Notes under the pieces: generated by a model
The model's input: only the letters and a program-made list of their open reading frames with translations
What the model was told of the DNA's origin: nothing
Database searches by the model: none
Program-made: the position numbers and the translations under genes
Shown here: positions 1-7,573 of the stretch, piece after piece
Layout of the letters: every line of letters starts with the position of its first letter
Numbering within the stretch: the stretch's first letter is position 1
Assembly (NCBI GenBank): GCA_041685355.1
Contig: JAWLFY010000107.1
Coordinates: 1-17,510, forward strand
Length of the DNA: 17,510 bases
Reading direction: 5' to 3'
Source: JAWLFY01 sp041685355
GTDB lineage: Bacteria; Planctomycetota; Planctomycetia; Pirellulales; Pirellulaceae

Positions 1-330
1 CATCCGATGACAAACGTCGAGCGGATGCGACGCCCCCTCGGTTGCCGCAACCCCGTCGGCCTGAAACGCCTCGGCAAACTTGCCCGCCAACTCGAGCACG
101 ACGGCAAGCTTCGTGTCGTCATCGACCGCCGGGTCGGGCCATGCCCACGTGACCCCCATCGTCATCGAGCCAAACCCGTCGGCACGAGCCTCCCCCGTCT
201 CCGCGGCGCAATCGACGGACAACACGGTGACGTCGTTGACGATCCGCCCGCCAAACTTCATCGGCGTTCGGTAATCGTACGACTCGGTCCGCAGACTCAG
301 TTCGAGACGTCGAAGGTCGGTACTCGGCAT
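1..330 (-). CDS. Enolase-superfamily (mandelate racemase/muconate lactonizing type) enzyme, N-terminal part, runs off the left edge
   Basis: Reading minus from the ATG at 330 gives 110 codons open to the window edge. Residues 1-110 look like the N-terminal capping domain of enolase-superfamily enzymes related to dipeptide epimerases and sugar-acid dehydratases. A strand with TPMKFGG and VNDVTVLSVDC leads into DGFGSMTMGVTWAWPD, close to the GFGSMPLGNVWAFPS-type stretch I recall from such proteins, followed by a helix (KLAVVLELAGKFAEAF). The catalytic barrel, with its Lys bases and Asp/Glu metal ligands, lies outside the window, so substrate and reaction cannot be read. The start is well bounded: an in-frame TGA lies two codons upstream, leaving only this ATG, with GGGAG about 11 bases before it. 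The family call is from memory of the motif; the reading frame is firm. A 429-codon antisense frame covers the same DNA and is not believed. Confidence 0.72.
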   Translation of the reverse strand, partial: MPSTDLRRLELSLRTESYDYRTPMKFGGRIVNDVTVLSVDCAAETGEARADGFGSMTMGVTWAWPDPAVDDDTKLAVVLELAGKFAEAFQADGVAATEGASHPLDVCHRM

Positions 331-573
331 CGAAGGTCAAGCTCCCATCGGTCAGCGGCGGGAGCCCATCCGGCGGCCCGAATGTCGGGCCGCGAAAAGA
401 CTTTGATCCCCTCCTCCGGTTTCGGAGCAGAGGATCAGGAAGATCCGGGACGGGCTCTGGTGAATCGAACGCGATCCAGAGTCTACCGCCGAACGGGTTC
501 GCTCGGCGATCCCCGGCTGACCAAACGGGCCCGGCTGACCCGATGGTCTATGTCCCTCCTCGAACCGTCCTCG

Positions 574-1206
574 TTAGACGAGGTTCTTGCGGACCGCCCA
601 AACAGCCGCCTGGGTCCGATCGGTCACGCCGATCTTGCGGAGGATATGCTGGACGTGTTCCTTCACCGTCTCGTAACTGATACCCAGCATCTTGGCGATC
701 TCTTTGTTGGTGAGACCCAACGCCATCTGGCGAAGTACCTCGCTCTCTCGTTGGGTCAACGGCACCTCGATGTCCTGGCTCAAACGCGGCGTGGCGAGCG
801 CGCCGGTGACCCGACGGAGCTCTTCACGGGTCCAAGCCGATTCGCCCGAAAACGCCGTTTCGAGGGCGGAGATCAGCCGCTCGGTCGGAGCCGACTTGAG
901 CACGTATCCCGACGCACCGAGCGCGACGGCACGCGCGATGTAGGTGGGATTGTCGTAGGCCGAGAACAGCACGATCGGAAGATCCGGGAAGTCGAGCTTC
1001 AAACGCCCCAGGGCGTTCAACCCGTCTCCCCCCTCCATCCGAATATCCATCAAAACCGCGTCGGGTTGGGATTGCTTGATCGCCTCCAACGCCTCGCTCG
1101 CGGTCGAAGCCTCCCCCACGATCTCGAAATCCGTTTTTTCGAGCAGCATCCGAAGTCCCAGACGAATGACCTCGTGGTCGTCAACAATCAGCAGTTTCTT
1201 GCTCAT
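574..1206 (-). CDS. Response regulator, NarL/FixJ family (REC + LuxR-type HTH), orphan
   Basis: A 210-residue cytosolic two-component response regulator and probable DNA-binding transcription factor. Receiver domain, residues 1-120: acidic pocket D9/D10 in LLIVDDHEVIR, phospho-acceptor D54 in AVLMDIRM, switch S82 in VLFSAYD, conserved K104 in GYVLKSAP. LuxR/GerE helix-turn-helix, about residues 150-207: LTQRESEVLRQMALGLTNKE and the recognition helix SYETVKEHVQHILRKIG. All key receiver residues are present, so phosphorylation control is expected. The ATG at 1206 is preferred over the adjacent upstream TTG because AGGA lies 6 bases before it. No histidine kinase is adjacent; the only kinase in the window lies almost 8 kb away and points the other way. 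An inverted repeat (CCTCG/CGAGG) straddles the stop codon but has no T-run. Confidence 0.93.
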   Translation of the reverse strand: MSKKLLIVDDHEVIRLGLRMLLEKTDFEIVGEASTASEALEAIKQSQPDAVLMDIRMEGGDGLNALGRLKLDFPDLPIVLFSAYDNPTYIARAVALGASGYVLKSAPTERLISALETAFSGESAWTREELRRVTGALATPRLSQDIEVPLTQRESEVLRQMALGLTNKEIAKMLGISYETVKEHVQHILRKIGVTDRTQAAVWAVRKNLV

Positions 1207-1564
1207 CAAATTTCCTATTTCTTCTCCGAAATGTCAGTAAGAGTGTTCGAGTCGTCGTCCGTCCGCGGAAGCGACGACCCCGTAGGTCGGAGATGAGATG
1301 TCGATCACCGAGATCAAAACTCACCCCAGTTGTGAGAGGGATGCTTCCCCCGTGTAGAAGTTCCACCATCCGGTCCATCATCCTTCCCCCCTTCGAATAG
1401 TCAATCGACCACGCGAATCACCTATTGTTCCACCCGTTAGGATTCATGTGAACCTTCCTGCGGGGGTCCCTTCGGGGAGGAGGAAACCTGTTGAGAGTGC
1501 GACGGTTCTCGCCGAAAACCGACGAAAACGAAACCCTGGCCATCTCTGCAGGGGACCACTCTGA

Positions 1565-1579
1565 TACCCTTTTAGGGTA
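1565..1579. promoter_or_regulatory. Short perfect inverted repeat (candidate operator or hairpin)
   Basis: TACCCT-TTT-AGGGTA forms a 6-bp perfect stem with a 3-base centre, in non-coding DNA about 360 bases upstream of the response regulator start. It could be a binding site or a small RNA hairpin. One copy only was noticed in the window, and no function is claimed. Confidence 0.25.
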
Positions 1580-1789
1580 GATGAATCCTAGCACTCGCAC
1601 ACCCCACAATTTGTTCACTCCTCTGAAATTATCCTTCTTTTTGCGGACAATACGCAGGTTCCCCCCCTCGGTTTCTCTCCCTCTGTGCAGGTATTGGGTC
1701 CCTGTCGATCGCCAGAACCTCGAACCCCTCCCGAGCCTCCGCCCCGTTTTGCAGGCCCCGCCCGCTTGGTAGCAACCGCCCCACCCTGC

Positions 1790-1901
1790 CGTTCCGCCCG
1801 ACGACACGTTCCGCCCAACGACCCGTTCCGCCCAACGACCCGTTCCGGCCAACGACACGTTCCGCCCAACGACCCGTTCCGCCCAACGACCCGTTCCGCC
1901 C
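1790..1901. repeat. 17-bp tandem repeat array, about 6.6 copies
   Basis: Unit CGTTCCGCCCAACGACC. Copies begin at 1790, 1807, 1824, 1841, 1858, 1875 and 1892 (the last is partial). Units 2, 3, 5 and 6 are identical. Unit 1 has G for A at position 11 and A at position 17; unit 4 has G at position 8 and A at position 17. The period is not a multiple of three and the array is intergenic, so coding is unlikely. Direct abutment without spacers excludes a CRISPR array. Confidence 0.95.
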
Positions 1902-2073
1902 GGCCGCAGTTGCCGTGTTCGGCAATCGAGGATAGCTTTGGTGCGGTCGGTTCGGTCTCGGGTAGGGACCGATCGATCCAGGCGGGTTAGGTGTCACCGC
2001 GCTCTCCCCCTCGGCACGGCCGAGGGAGAACCGGTTTTTCGAGACGATTCCTCGTTCCCTGGGAAGATCCTTC

Positions 2074-2572
2074 GTGATCCGATCCTACCCGTCGGTGGAG
2101 GCTCCGTATTCTCCCCGACAAGAACCTCCCGCTTGCCAATCCCCTTGGCGGCGGAGCTCTCCACGGTCACCCCTCGCCGACCGATCCTCGCGGCGCTCTG
2201 AACGCGACTCGCCCCGCCGTTTCGGGCTGATCGGGGCGGTCGCGGTCACGCTGACGTCCGTCTCGCTTGCCGTTGCCGATTCGTCCCGCCAGGCAGACAA
2301 CTCCTCCTCGTCCGCGACGATTCGCGTCGGGATCTACGACCACTCTTCCGGGAACTCCAAAGGCCCGAAATCGCTCCATCTGATCAACGCCCAAGTTGTC
2401 GACCGCGATCGCACGGGCCTCCTACGGCACCGGCCGTGTGATCTGCTTCAGCCCGCACCCGGAAAAACTCTCCGGGCCGAACCATTTGGTGACCCATGGG
2501 GTCCGCTGGGTCGCCGGGGCCGACGCGGACGGACCGGCCCCGCGTGACCTCGACCCTCAAGCCGTTCCGTAA
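2074..2572 (+). pseudogene. Decayed secreted BPL_N-family (biotin-protein-ligase N-terminal-like, amidotransferase-fold) protein with internal deletions and a frameshift
   Basis: Two reading frames carry pieces of one protein. In the frame starting at GTG 2074, a signal-peptide-like stretch (FGLIGAVAVTLTSVSLAVA, about 2221-2277) is followed by IRVGIYDHSSGNSKGPK (2320-2370), the typical first strand of planctomycete BPL_N-domain proteins. Next comes SLHLINAQVVDRD (2371-2409), which in intact homologues belongs to the middle of the protein. The C-terminal end then continues one frame over: AIARASYGTGRVICFSPHPE and LVTHGVRWVAG, ending at TAA 2572. About 180-200 residues expected between these pieces, including the GICAGAY-type segment, are absent. 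Intact relatives are about 250-300 residues. The start codon is uncertain. Family recognition is from memory; the frame change is directly visible. It is probably non-functional unless a sequencing or assembly deletion is responsible. Confidence 0.72.
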
Positions 2573-2613
2573 AACCTCGTAACCGAACCCCGCAGCGAAG
2601 ACGGAGACTCCAG

Positions 2614-3858
2614 ATGAAGATTCGATCGATGTGCCTCATGCACCTTACCGTCGTCGTGGTGCTCGCGGGTGAGCTCGCCGTCGCCTGCACCACCGGGGTG
2701 ATCAGCGGGAAAGCGACGATCGACGGACGCCCGCTGCTTTGGAAGAATCGCGACACCTCGGCGAAAAACAACCAAGTCGTCTACCTCGACGACGGCGATT
2801 ACCGATCGATGGCGGTCGTCACCGCCGGCAGCCGCGGGTCGATCTGGATGGGCGTCAACGAGGCCGGTTTTTGCATTGAGAACTCGGTCACCCGCGACCT
2901 GAGCGAAAAAGGAGCCAAGGGCCCGGGCAACGGCAGCTTCATGAAGGACGCGCTGCAGACCTGCGCCACCGTCGAAGACTTCGAACGGTTGCTCAAGGAA
3001 ACCGACGGAAGCCGCGCGACCGCCGCCAACTTCGGCGTGATCGACTCCCAAGGAGGCGCCGCGATCTTCGAGTCGTCCGCGTCGAAGTTCCGCAAGTTCG
3101 ACGCGAACGACCCCGAAGTCGCCCCCCACGGCTACGTCGTCCGATCGAACTTTTCCTTCACCGGAACCCCCGACGTCGATCCGACCGACGCGGCGAAACT
3201 CGCCGAGATCTACTCCGGGGGCCGCTTCCTCCGAGGCTGCAAGTTGGTCGATATGGCGCTCGCCGACGGCGGGGTGTCGGTCAACTACCTGCTCCAGCAC
3301 AACACCCGCGACTACTCTGATCCCGCCGGCAACCCGTTCCCCGGTTCGGTCAACGGTGACCCCGGTACTCTCCCCGAACGGATCGATACGACGCACACGA
3401 TCAGTCGGAAAACGACCGTCTCCGCGGCCGTATTTCATGGCGTCAAGCCGAACGAGGATCCGCTGCTGACGACCATGTGGGTGATGCTCGGCGAACCCGC
3501 TTTCACCGTCGCCGTCCCGTGTTGGGTCGGAACCGGCGAAATCGCCGACGAGATGTCGGGAGAAATGACGAGCCCGATCTGTGACGTCGCCCGATCCCTC
3601 CGTGACGCGTCCTACGTCGAAGTCGCTGACGACGACGGCGAAACCGACCTGATCCTCGACACGTCAGCCCTCCCGGAAATCTGGGCCCGCACACTCCCCT
3701 CGGAACGGCAAAATCTCGAACGCGCCGCCGACGCGTTGGACCGATGGCGGGAATCAAAGTTCGACCCGGACGAAGCGATGCGGCTGCACCGGCAACTCAG
3801 TCTGGAAGTGCATTCCGAACTGACTAGCCTCGCCGCAGCACTCACCGTCACCCCGTGA
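2614..3858 (+). CDS. Secreted Ntn-hydrolase, peptidase C45 / acyl-CoA:6-APA acyltransferase-like
   Basis: A 414-residue exported protein resembling the C45/AAT-like branch of N-terminal nucleophile amidohydrolases, which cleave or transfer amide-linked acyl groups. Residues 1-24 form a signal peptide with hydrophobic core LTVVVVLAGELAVA. C25 follows directly in CTTGVISGKATIDGRPLLWK, then NRD at 45-47, matching the family's Cys-Thr...dG.pl..RN.D start. If signal peptidase cuts after A24, C25 becomes the N-terminal nucleophile with no separate autoproteolysis. The alternative, a lipoprotein using C25, is possible but the lipobox is weak (AVAC). Further family-like stretches are MGVNEAGFCIEN (about 75-86) and the aspartate-rich C-terminal half. 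GGAG lies about 10 bases before the ATG. The substrate is unknown. It stands alone between the pseudogene and a long gap. Confidence 0.8.
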   Translation: MKIRSMCLMHLTVVVVLAGELAVACTTGVISGKATIDGRPLLWKNRDTSAKNNQVVYLDDGDYRSMAVVTAGSRGSIWMGVNEAGFCIENSVTRDLSEKGAKGPGNGSFMKDALQTCATVEDFERLLKETDGSRATAANFGVIDSQGGAAIFESSASKFRKFDANDPEVAPHGYVVRSNFSFTGTPDVDPTDAAKLAEIYSGGRFLRGCKLVDMALADGGVSVNYLLQHNTRDYSDPAGNPFPGSVNGDPGTLPERIDTTHTISRKTTVSAAVFHGVKPNEDPLLTTMWVMLGEPAFTVAVPCWVGTGEIADEMSGEMTSPICDVARSLRDASYVEVADDDGETDLILDTSALPEIWARTLPSERQNLERAADALDRWRESKFDPDEAMRLHRQLSLEVHSELTSLAAALTVTP

Positions 3859-4274
3859 TCCGAAGTCGCGCCGGCGACACCGCTCCGCGTGTTGCCGCCC
3901 CCCACGATCGATACCTGTCCAACGCACGTGACGATCTTGCCCACGTCTTAAGCAATCCTGCACCGATCGATGCATCGGACCACAGCCCCATGCATTGCCC
4001 CGCCGTTGCTTCGACGAAACAGGACCACAAGAAGCAAAATTTTATTTCGAACAACGGCGTCTGATACGCCCTGGTTCGCGGAAAGCGTTCCCGGTTGCCT
4101 CGTTGACGAAAAGGGCTGCTCGGATCGGTTCGTTCGAGAACCCGTTGGGAGCGGGTTTTGCATGCCGATCCTTCAAAGCGTTTTTTTGACAAGACGATCT
4201 CGTGTCCGGCGTCGGCTCGTGTCCCGCATCGGACCGGTTCTTTTTCGTTCCCGGCTTTCCTGAAGTTTGATCCC
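3859..4274. other. Intergenic region upstream of the DUF1559 gene
   Basis: 416 bases with no credible gene. Small inverted repeats: GTCGC-GCCG-GCGAC (3865-3878, just after the Ntn-hydrolase stop), a CGATGCATCG palindrome near 3968-3977, GGCGT-CTGAT-ACGCC (4056-4070), and a terminator-like stem at 4139-4157. An AT-rich patch (4035-4050) and a T7 run (4181-4187) stand out against the GC-rich background. The promoter of the DUF1559/lipoprotein pair is expected here but cannot be pinned down. Confidence 0.5.
4139..4160 (+). terminator. Possible stem-loop terminator
   Basis: AACCCG-TTGGGAG-CGGGTT forms a 6-bp perfect stem followed by only two more T residues. It lies about 280 bases after the Ntn-hydrolase stop and about 115 bases before the DUF1559 start. 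The T-tract is short, so this is a weak prediction; it could equally be a leader hairpin. Confidence 0.3.
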
Positions 4275-5420
4275 ATGAATCGACTCTCGAGTCATGTCCG
4301 CGTGACCTCCGAGACCGTGGTAAACGTCTCGCCCCCTCGACGCGGATTCACGCTGGTCGAATTGTTGGTCGTGATCGCGATCATCGGCGTCCTGGTCGGC
4401 CTGCTCCTCCCTGCCGTTCAGCAAGCCCGCGAGGCGGCTCGGCGGATGTCTTGCTCCAACAATATGAAACAGTTGGGGCTCGCACTCCACAATTACCACG
4501 CCACGTTCAATCGCCTTCCCTACCGGTCCGGCGGTACCAACGCACCTTGGACCACCAACGGATCGAACCAGTGGAGGGCAAGTGGTTTCGTGCTGATGTT
4601 GCCCCAACTGGAGCAGTCGTCGCTTTACGAACAGATCAGCTCGCCGCAGACGTTCAACGGCATCGCCTTCAACCCGTTCGGCGACAACACCCGAGACTCA
4701 TCGACGTACGAGCTTTGGGCGACCGACATCCCGACGTTGCTCTGCCCGTCGTCACCCGAGTTGAAGCTGATCGGTAGCGTCGCGTTCGGATTGAACCACT
4801 ACGGGTTCTCCGGGGGCGATAGCGCGATGTTCATCACCAACAACTCGCCGAGTAGTTGGCAGAACGCGATGAATCGGGTACGAGGCCCGTTCGGCCGTCG
4901 CACGGACCGCAAGTTCCGCGACATCTATGACGGCCTCAGCAACACGATCATGATGGGTGAGATCACGTCGTCGGTCGGTAACCGTACCCATCTCGGGGCG
5001 ACCGCACGGAATCAAGGGCAACAGGTCGTCGATAGCCCGAACACGTGCCTTTTGACGATCGACGGGGCGACCCGAGAGTTCCTGCCGTCGGTGACGACGG
5101 TCTCCGTTTCACGTGGCCAACGTTGGGCCGGAGGTGCGGTGCCTTACACCTGTGTCAACACGATCCTCCCTCCGAATTCCCCTTCGTGCGCCAGCGGTGG
5201 CTGGAACGCGGTCGGTCAATACCCTGTCCAGAGCCGACACCCCGGCGGGGCGCACGTGCTGTTGGGTGACGGGTCGGTTCAGTACATCTCCGAGAGCATC
5301 GATACCGGGAATCTCTCGCTGCCCTCGCCGGACTCCACCAACGGCGGCCAAAGCCCTTACGGGGTTTGGGGCGCGATGGGTTCGATGAACGGAAGCGAAA
5401 CAATTTCGGTGCCCAACTAA
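4275..5420 (+). CDS. DUF1559 prepilin-type protein with H-X9-DG C-terminal motif
   Basis: A 381-residue protein of the large planctomycete DUF1559 (SBP_bac_10) family. Residues 18-45 form a class III type IV pilin-like leader: basic PPRRG, predicted prepilin peptidase cut between G24 and F25, then FTLVELLVVIAIIGVLVGLL as the hydrophobic helix. The conserved continuation AVQQAREAARRMSC and LGLALHNYH follows. Near the end, H-P-G-G-A-H-V-L-L-G-D-G is the H-X9-DG signature, followed by SVQYISESID. It is probably a surface or pseudopilin-like envelope protein; its specific role is unknown, as for most paralogues. The ATG at 4275 gives the usual short pre-leader; upstream in-frame starts would add an unrelated 39 residues. 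The ribosome site is weak (TGAAG). Only 25 bases separate it from the lipoprotein gene, suggesting co-transcription. Confidence 0.95.
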   Translation: MNRLSSHVRVTSETVVNVSPPRRGFTLVELLVVIAIIGVLVGLLLPAVQQAREAARRMSCSNNMKQLGLALHNYHATFNRLPYRSGGTNAPWTTNGSNQWRASGFVLMLPQLEQSSLYEQISSPQTFNGIAFNPFGDNTRDSSTYELWATDIPTLLCPSSPELKLIGSVAFGLNHYGFSGGDSAMFITNNSPSSWQNAMNRVRGPFGRRTDRKFRDIYDGLSNTIMMGEITSSVGNRTHLGATARNQGQQVVDSPNTCLLTIDGATREFLPSVTTVSVSRGQRWAGGAVPYTCVNTILPPNSPSCASGGWNAVGQYPVQSRHPGGAHVLLGDGSVQYISESIDTGNLSLPSPDSTNGGQSPYGVWGAMGSMNGSETISVPN

Positions 5421-5445
5421 AAAGCCTGTCCGAAGGAAACGTTTG

Positions 5446-5982
5446 ATGAAAAGCGGTCCCTTTCCCGCCCGCGGTGCGACTTGGCGTTACCTCGCGGCAA
5501 TCCCCCTTCTGGTTGTCGGATGTGGCTCCGGTATCGACGCGGACCGACCCGAACGATTCCCCGTTTCCGGCGTCGTCCTCCACAACGCGGAACCGCTCGC
5601 CGGTGCCACGGTGGTCTTTGTGCCCGACGACCACCAATACGGTGCGACCGCGAGCACCGACGATTCCGGACGGTTCGAGTTGCAAACCTTCGAGCCGAAA
5701 GACGGCGCCGTTCCGGGGTCGTTCAAGGTCACCGTACGCAAGTTCGAGATGGAACCGCGGGAACCGGGACAGACGCCGAACGAACTGAGCGATGACGGCA
5801 GCACGGAGGATGACGGAGGAGATGCCGGACGCTCGCCCGCCGCCGGTGGCGACGTCACCGACGTCGAACCGGTCATCGAGCGGTCGCTGATCCCCGAAAA
5901 GTACGGAAGCCCCGCAACGAGCGGACTCCAGGTCGATGTTTCCGAAACGGGGCCGAACGAGTTCACGTTCGAACTCGAATAA
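5446..5982 (+). CDS. Lipoprotein with carboxypeptidase-regulatory-like (transthyretin-like) domain
   Basis: A 178-residue predicted lipoprotein. The signal peptide runs from residue 1 with core YLAAIPLLVVG and lipobox VVGC (C26). Residues about 38-95 form a carboxypeptidase-regulatory-like beta-sandwich: FPVSGVVLHNAEPLAGATVV, then STDDSGRFEL and PGSFKVTVRKFE. An acidic, glycine-rich linker (about 110-140) precedes a characteristic ending, IPEKYGSPATSGLQVDV. These small lipoproteins habitually follow DUF1559 genes in planctomycetes, and this one starts 25 bases after the DUF1559 stop. A structural or partner role at the envelope is inferred; no enzyme residues are seen. The ATG at 5446 is chosen over the overlapping TTG at 5443 because AAGGA lies about 9 bases upstream. 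It is convergent with the sulfatase, with 36 bases between and no obvious terminator. Confidence 0.9.
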   Translation: MKSGPFPARGATWRYLAAIPLLVVGCGSGIDADRPERFPVSGVVLHNAEPLAGATVVFVPDDHQYGATASTDDSGRFELQTFEPKDGAVPGSFKVTVRKFEMEPREPGQTPNELSDDGSTEDDGGDAGRSPAAGGDVTDVEPVIERSLIPEKYGSPATSGLQVDVSETGPNEFTFELE

Positions 5983-6018
5983 CCGCCTATCATCGCGATA
6001 CAAAGTTCGGGATTCCGA

Positions 6019-7443
6019 TCATTCGAAGTCCTTTCCTTTCTTCGCCTGTAACCGTTCTTGTAATGCGTCCGCTTCATCGTTGAGGGTCTCGACGACGTTC
6101 ACGTTCTCGTCTGGATCGGCTTGGTGATCGTACAGCATCTGTGAAGTCACTCGCTCGCCTCGGGTGTACTCGGAGTACCGGTAGCGGTCGGTGCGTATCG
6201 TGTCCCCTCGATTGAATCGCCCGATCGCTTCCGACTTCCATTCCGCGTCCGGGTCCTTCATCAATGCCGCGAAACTTCGACCGGCGAGATGATCGGGCGC
6301 GTCGATTCCTGACAACTCGCACAGCGTCGGGTACAAGTCGATCGTTTCGATCAGCCCCCGACGGCGTTCGCCCCCGTCGACCCCCGGGCCGCGGATGAGC
6401 AGCGGAATTCGCATCGAGGTTTCGTAGCAACTGTGCTTGCACCACAACGTGTGCTCGCCCAGATTCCAACCGTGGTCACCCCACACCACCACGATCGTGT
6501 CATCGGAAAGGTCCAAACGGTCAAGCTCATCGAGCAACCGGCCGACTTGCGTGTCGATGTAGCTGACGCAAGCGTAATACCCGTGAATCAGATTTCGTGC
6601 GGTCTCGTCGGAGACCGGTCCGCGTGGCGGGATGCCGGCGTACGCCCTCAATTCGCCGGACGAGTGAATCGATTCGGGTGGGGCGTCCTTCGGGACGTGA
6701 TAGTTTTTGGGTAGCGAGATCGATTCCGGGTCGTACAAGTCCCAGTACTTTTTGGGGGCGACGAACGGCAGGTGTGGCTTGAAAAACCCGACCGCCAAAA
6801 AGAACGGGGCGTCCTGTTCGCCGAGTCGCCGCAGATCGGCGAGCGCACGCTCCGTCAGCACGCCGTCGGCATAGGCGTCGTCGTCCACCGCCGCCGACTC
6901 CCACGCCGGCCCGCGTTTCCGACGACCCTGTTTCTGCCGCTCCTCATGCAACCGTCGGTTCTCGGGGTTCTGGTACCACGACACGCCACCGGGCCGCCAC
7001 GGGCTCTCGGTCCACCCCTCGGCGTTGTCGTCCGGACGGTGGAAGATCTTCCCGAGCGACACCGTATGGTAGCCATGGTTCTGAAAGTGAGTGTTCATCG
7101 TCACCGTCCCCGGGGCGTCGTCCTCCGCCGAAGTCAAATAAGTGACGAACCGGTTCGGCGACGGGCGGAGCCCCGTCATCAGACTCGCCCGCGAGGCCCC
7201 GCACGTCGGCACCATGCAGTAGGCCCGTTCGAACAACACGCCGCTCTGTGCGAGTCGATCGAGGTTCGGCGAACGAATGTGGGTCGCCCCGTAACACGCC
7301 AACTCCGGGCGGAGATCGTCGACGGCAATGAACAAGACGTTCGGCCGGGAGTTCCCTCTTGCCTCGTCGGTCGCCCCCTCGCCGGCACCCGCCGCAGTCA
7401 CGGAAACCGAAAACAAACAGAGCCATCCGATTCGGGTCGACAT
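6019..7443 (-). CDS. Secreted sulfatase, iduronate-2-sulfatase-like
   Basis: A 474-residue type I sulfatase, expected to hydrolyse sulfate esters on polysaccharides outside the cytoplasm. A signal peptide (WLCLFSVSVTAAGAGEG) is followed by NVLFIAVDDLRPEL with metal ligands D42/D43. The formylglycine motif is C81-G-A-S-R-ASLMTG, the C-X-A-S-R form, so activation by a formylglycine-generating enzyme is expected. Other active-site candidates are K132 in LGKIFH, K222/H224 in FFKPHLPF, D323/H324 in WGDHGWNLGEH and K336 in WCKHS. Spacing of these residues closely follows human iduronate-2-sulfatase, though the true substrate is probably a marine or plant sulfated glycan. The ATG at 7443 has AAGGA 8 bases upstream; longer versions add a non-signal N-terminus. 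It lies 130 bases downstream of a moxR on the same strand. Confidence 0.94.
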   Translation of the reverse strand: MSTRIGWLCLFSVSVTAAGAGEGATDEARGNSRPNVLFIAVDDLRPELACYGATHIRSPNLDRLAQSGVLFERAYCMVPTCGASRASLMTGLRPSPNRFVTYLTSAEDDAPGTVTMNTHFQNHGYHTVSLGKIFHRPDDNAEGWTESPWRPGGVSWYQNPENRRLHEERQKQGRRKRGPAWESAAVDDDAYADGVLTERALADLRRLGEQDAPFFLAVGFFKPHLPFVAPKKYWDLYDPESISLPKNYHVPKDAPPESIHSSGELRAYAGIPPRGPVSDETARNLIHGYYACVSYIDTQVGRLLDELDRLDLSDDTIVVVWGDHGWNLGEHTLWCKHSCYETSMRIPLLIRGPGVDGGERRRGLIETIDLYPTLCELSGIDAPDHLAGRSFAALMKDPDAEWKSEAIGRFNRGDTIRTDRYRYSEYTRGERVTSQMLYDHQADPDENVNVVETLNDEADALQERLQAKKGKDFE

Positions 7444-7573
7444 GTTGGGGTTCCTTGTCATCGTGGGTGGACGTCGCATCGCTCCATCCGATTCGGATCC
7501 GGTCGCGTCACCGTCAGGTCCGCCGGAGGAGAAGGAAGGGACTGCACCGGTCGTTCGAGGTCCTGCGAGCCGT

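Larger units (their letters stand above)
1207..2073. other. Long intergenic region without an intact gene
   Basis: About 870 bases upstream of the response regulator. Open frames here are short, low in complexity and do not resemble protein families. It contains a 17-bp tandem array (1790-1901), a perfect 6-bp inverted repeat TACCCT-TTT-AGGGTA (1565-1579), a weak CTCAC/GTGAG repeat (1320-1336), and a UUCG-loop mini-hairpin near 1465. The segment 1600-1660 is comparatively AT-rich. The regulator's promoter should lie within this region on the minus strand, but I could not place -35 and -10 boxes with confidence. Confidence 0.6.

Noticed and set aside
569..583. CCTCG/CGAGG stem as a terminator for the response regulator
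   Set aside because: Only 5 bp, overlapping the stop codon, with no following T-run on the minus strand.
7..1296. 429-codon plus-strand open frame
   Set aside because: It is antisense to the response regulator and the enolase-type gene, is rich in Arg/His/Pro, and has no domain character. It is an artefact of high GC.
1790..1901. CRISPR array
   Set aside because: Units abut directly with no spacers, and no cas genes are present.
1418..1997. Repeat-rich minus-strand frames over the 17-bp array (GRNGSLGGTGRWAERVV-type repeats)
   Set aside because: A 17-bp period cycles through all three frames, so the peptide repeats arise from DNA repetition. No start context or family match.
4186..4191. 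TTGACA as a -35 box for the DUF1559 gene
   Set aside because: No -10-like hexamer occurs 16-18 bases downstream (the position reads GCGTCG).
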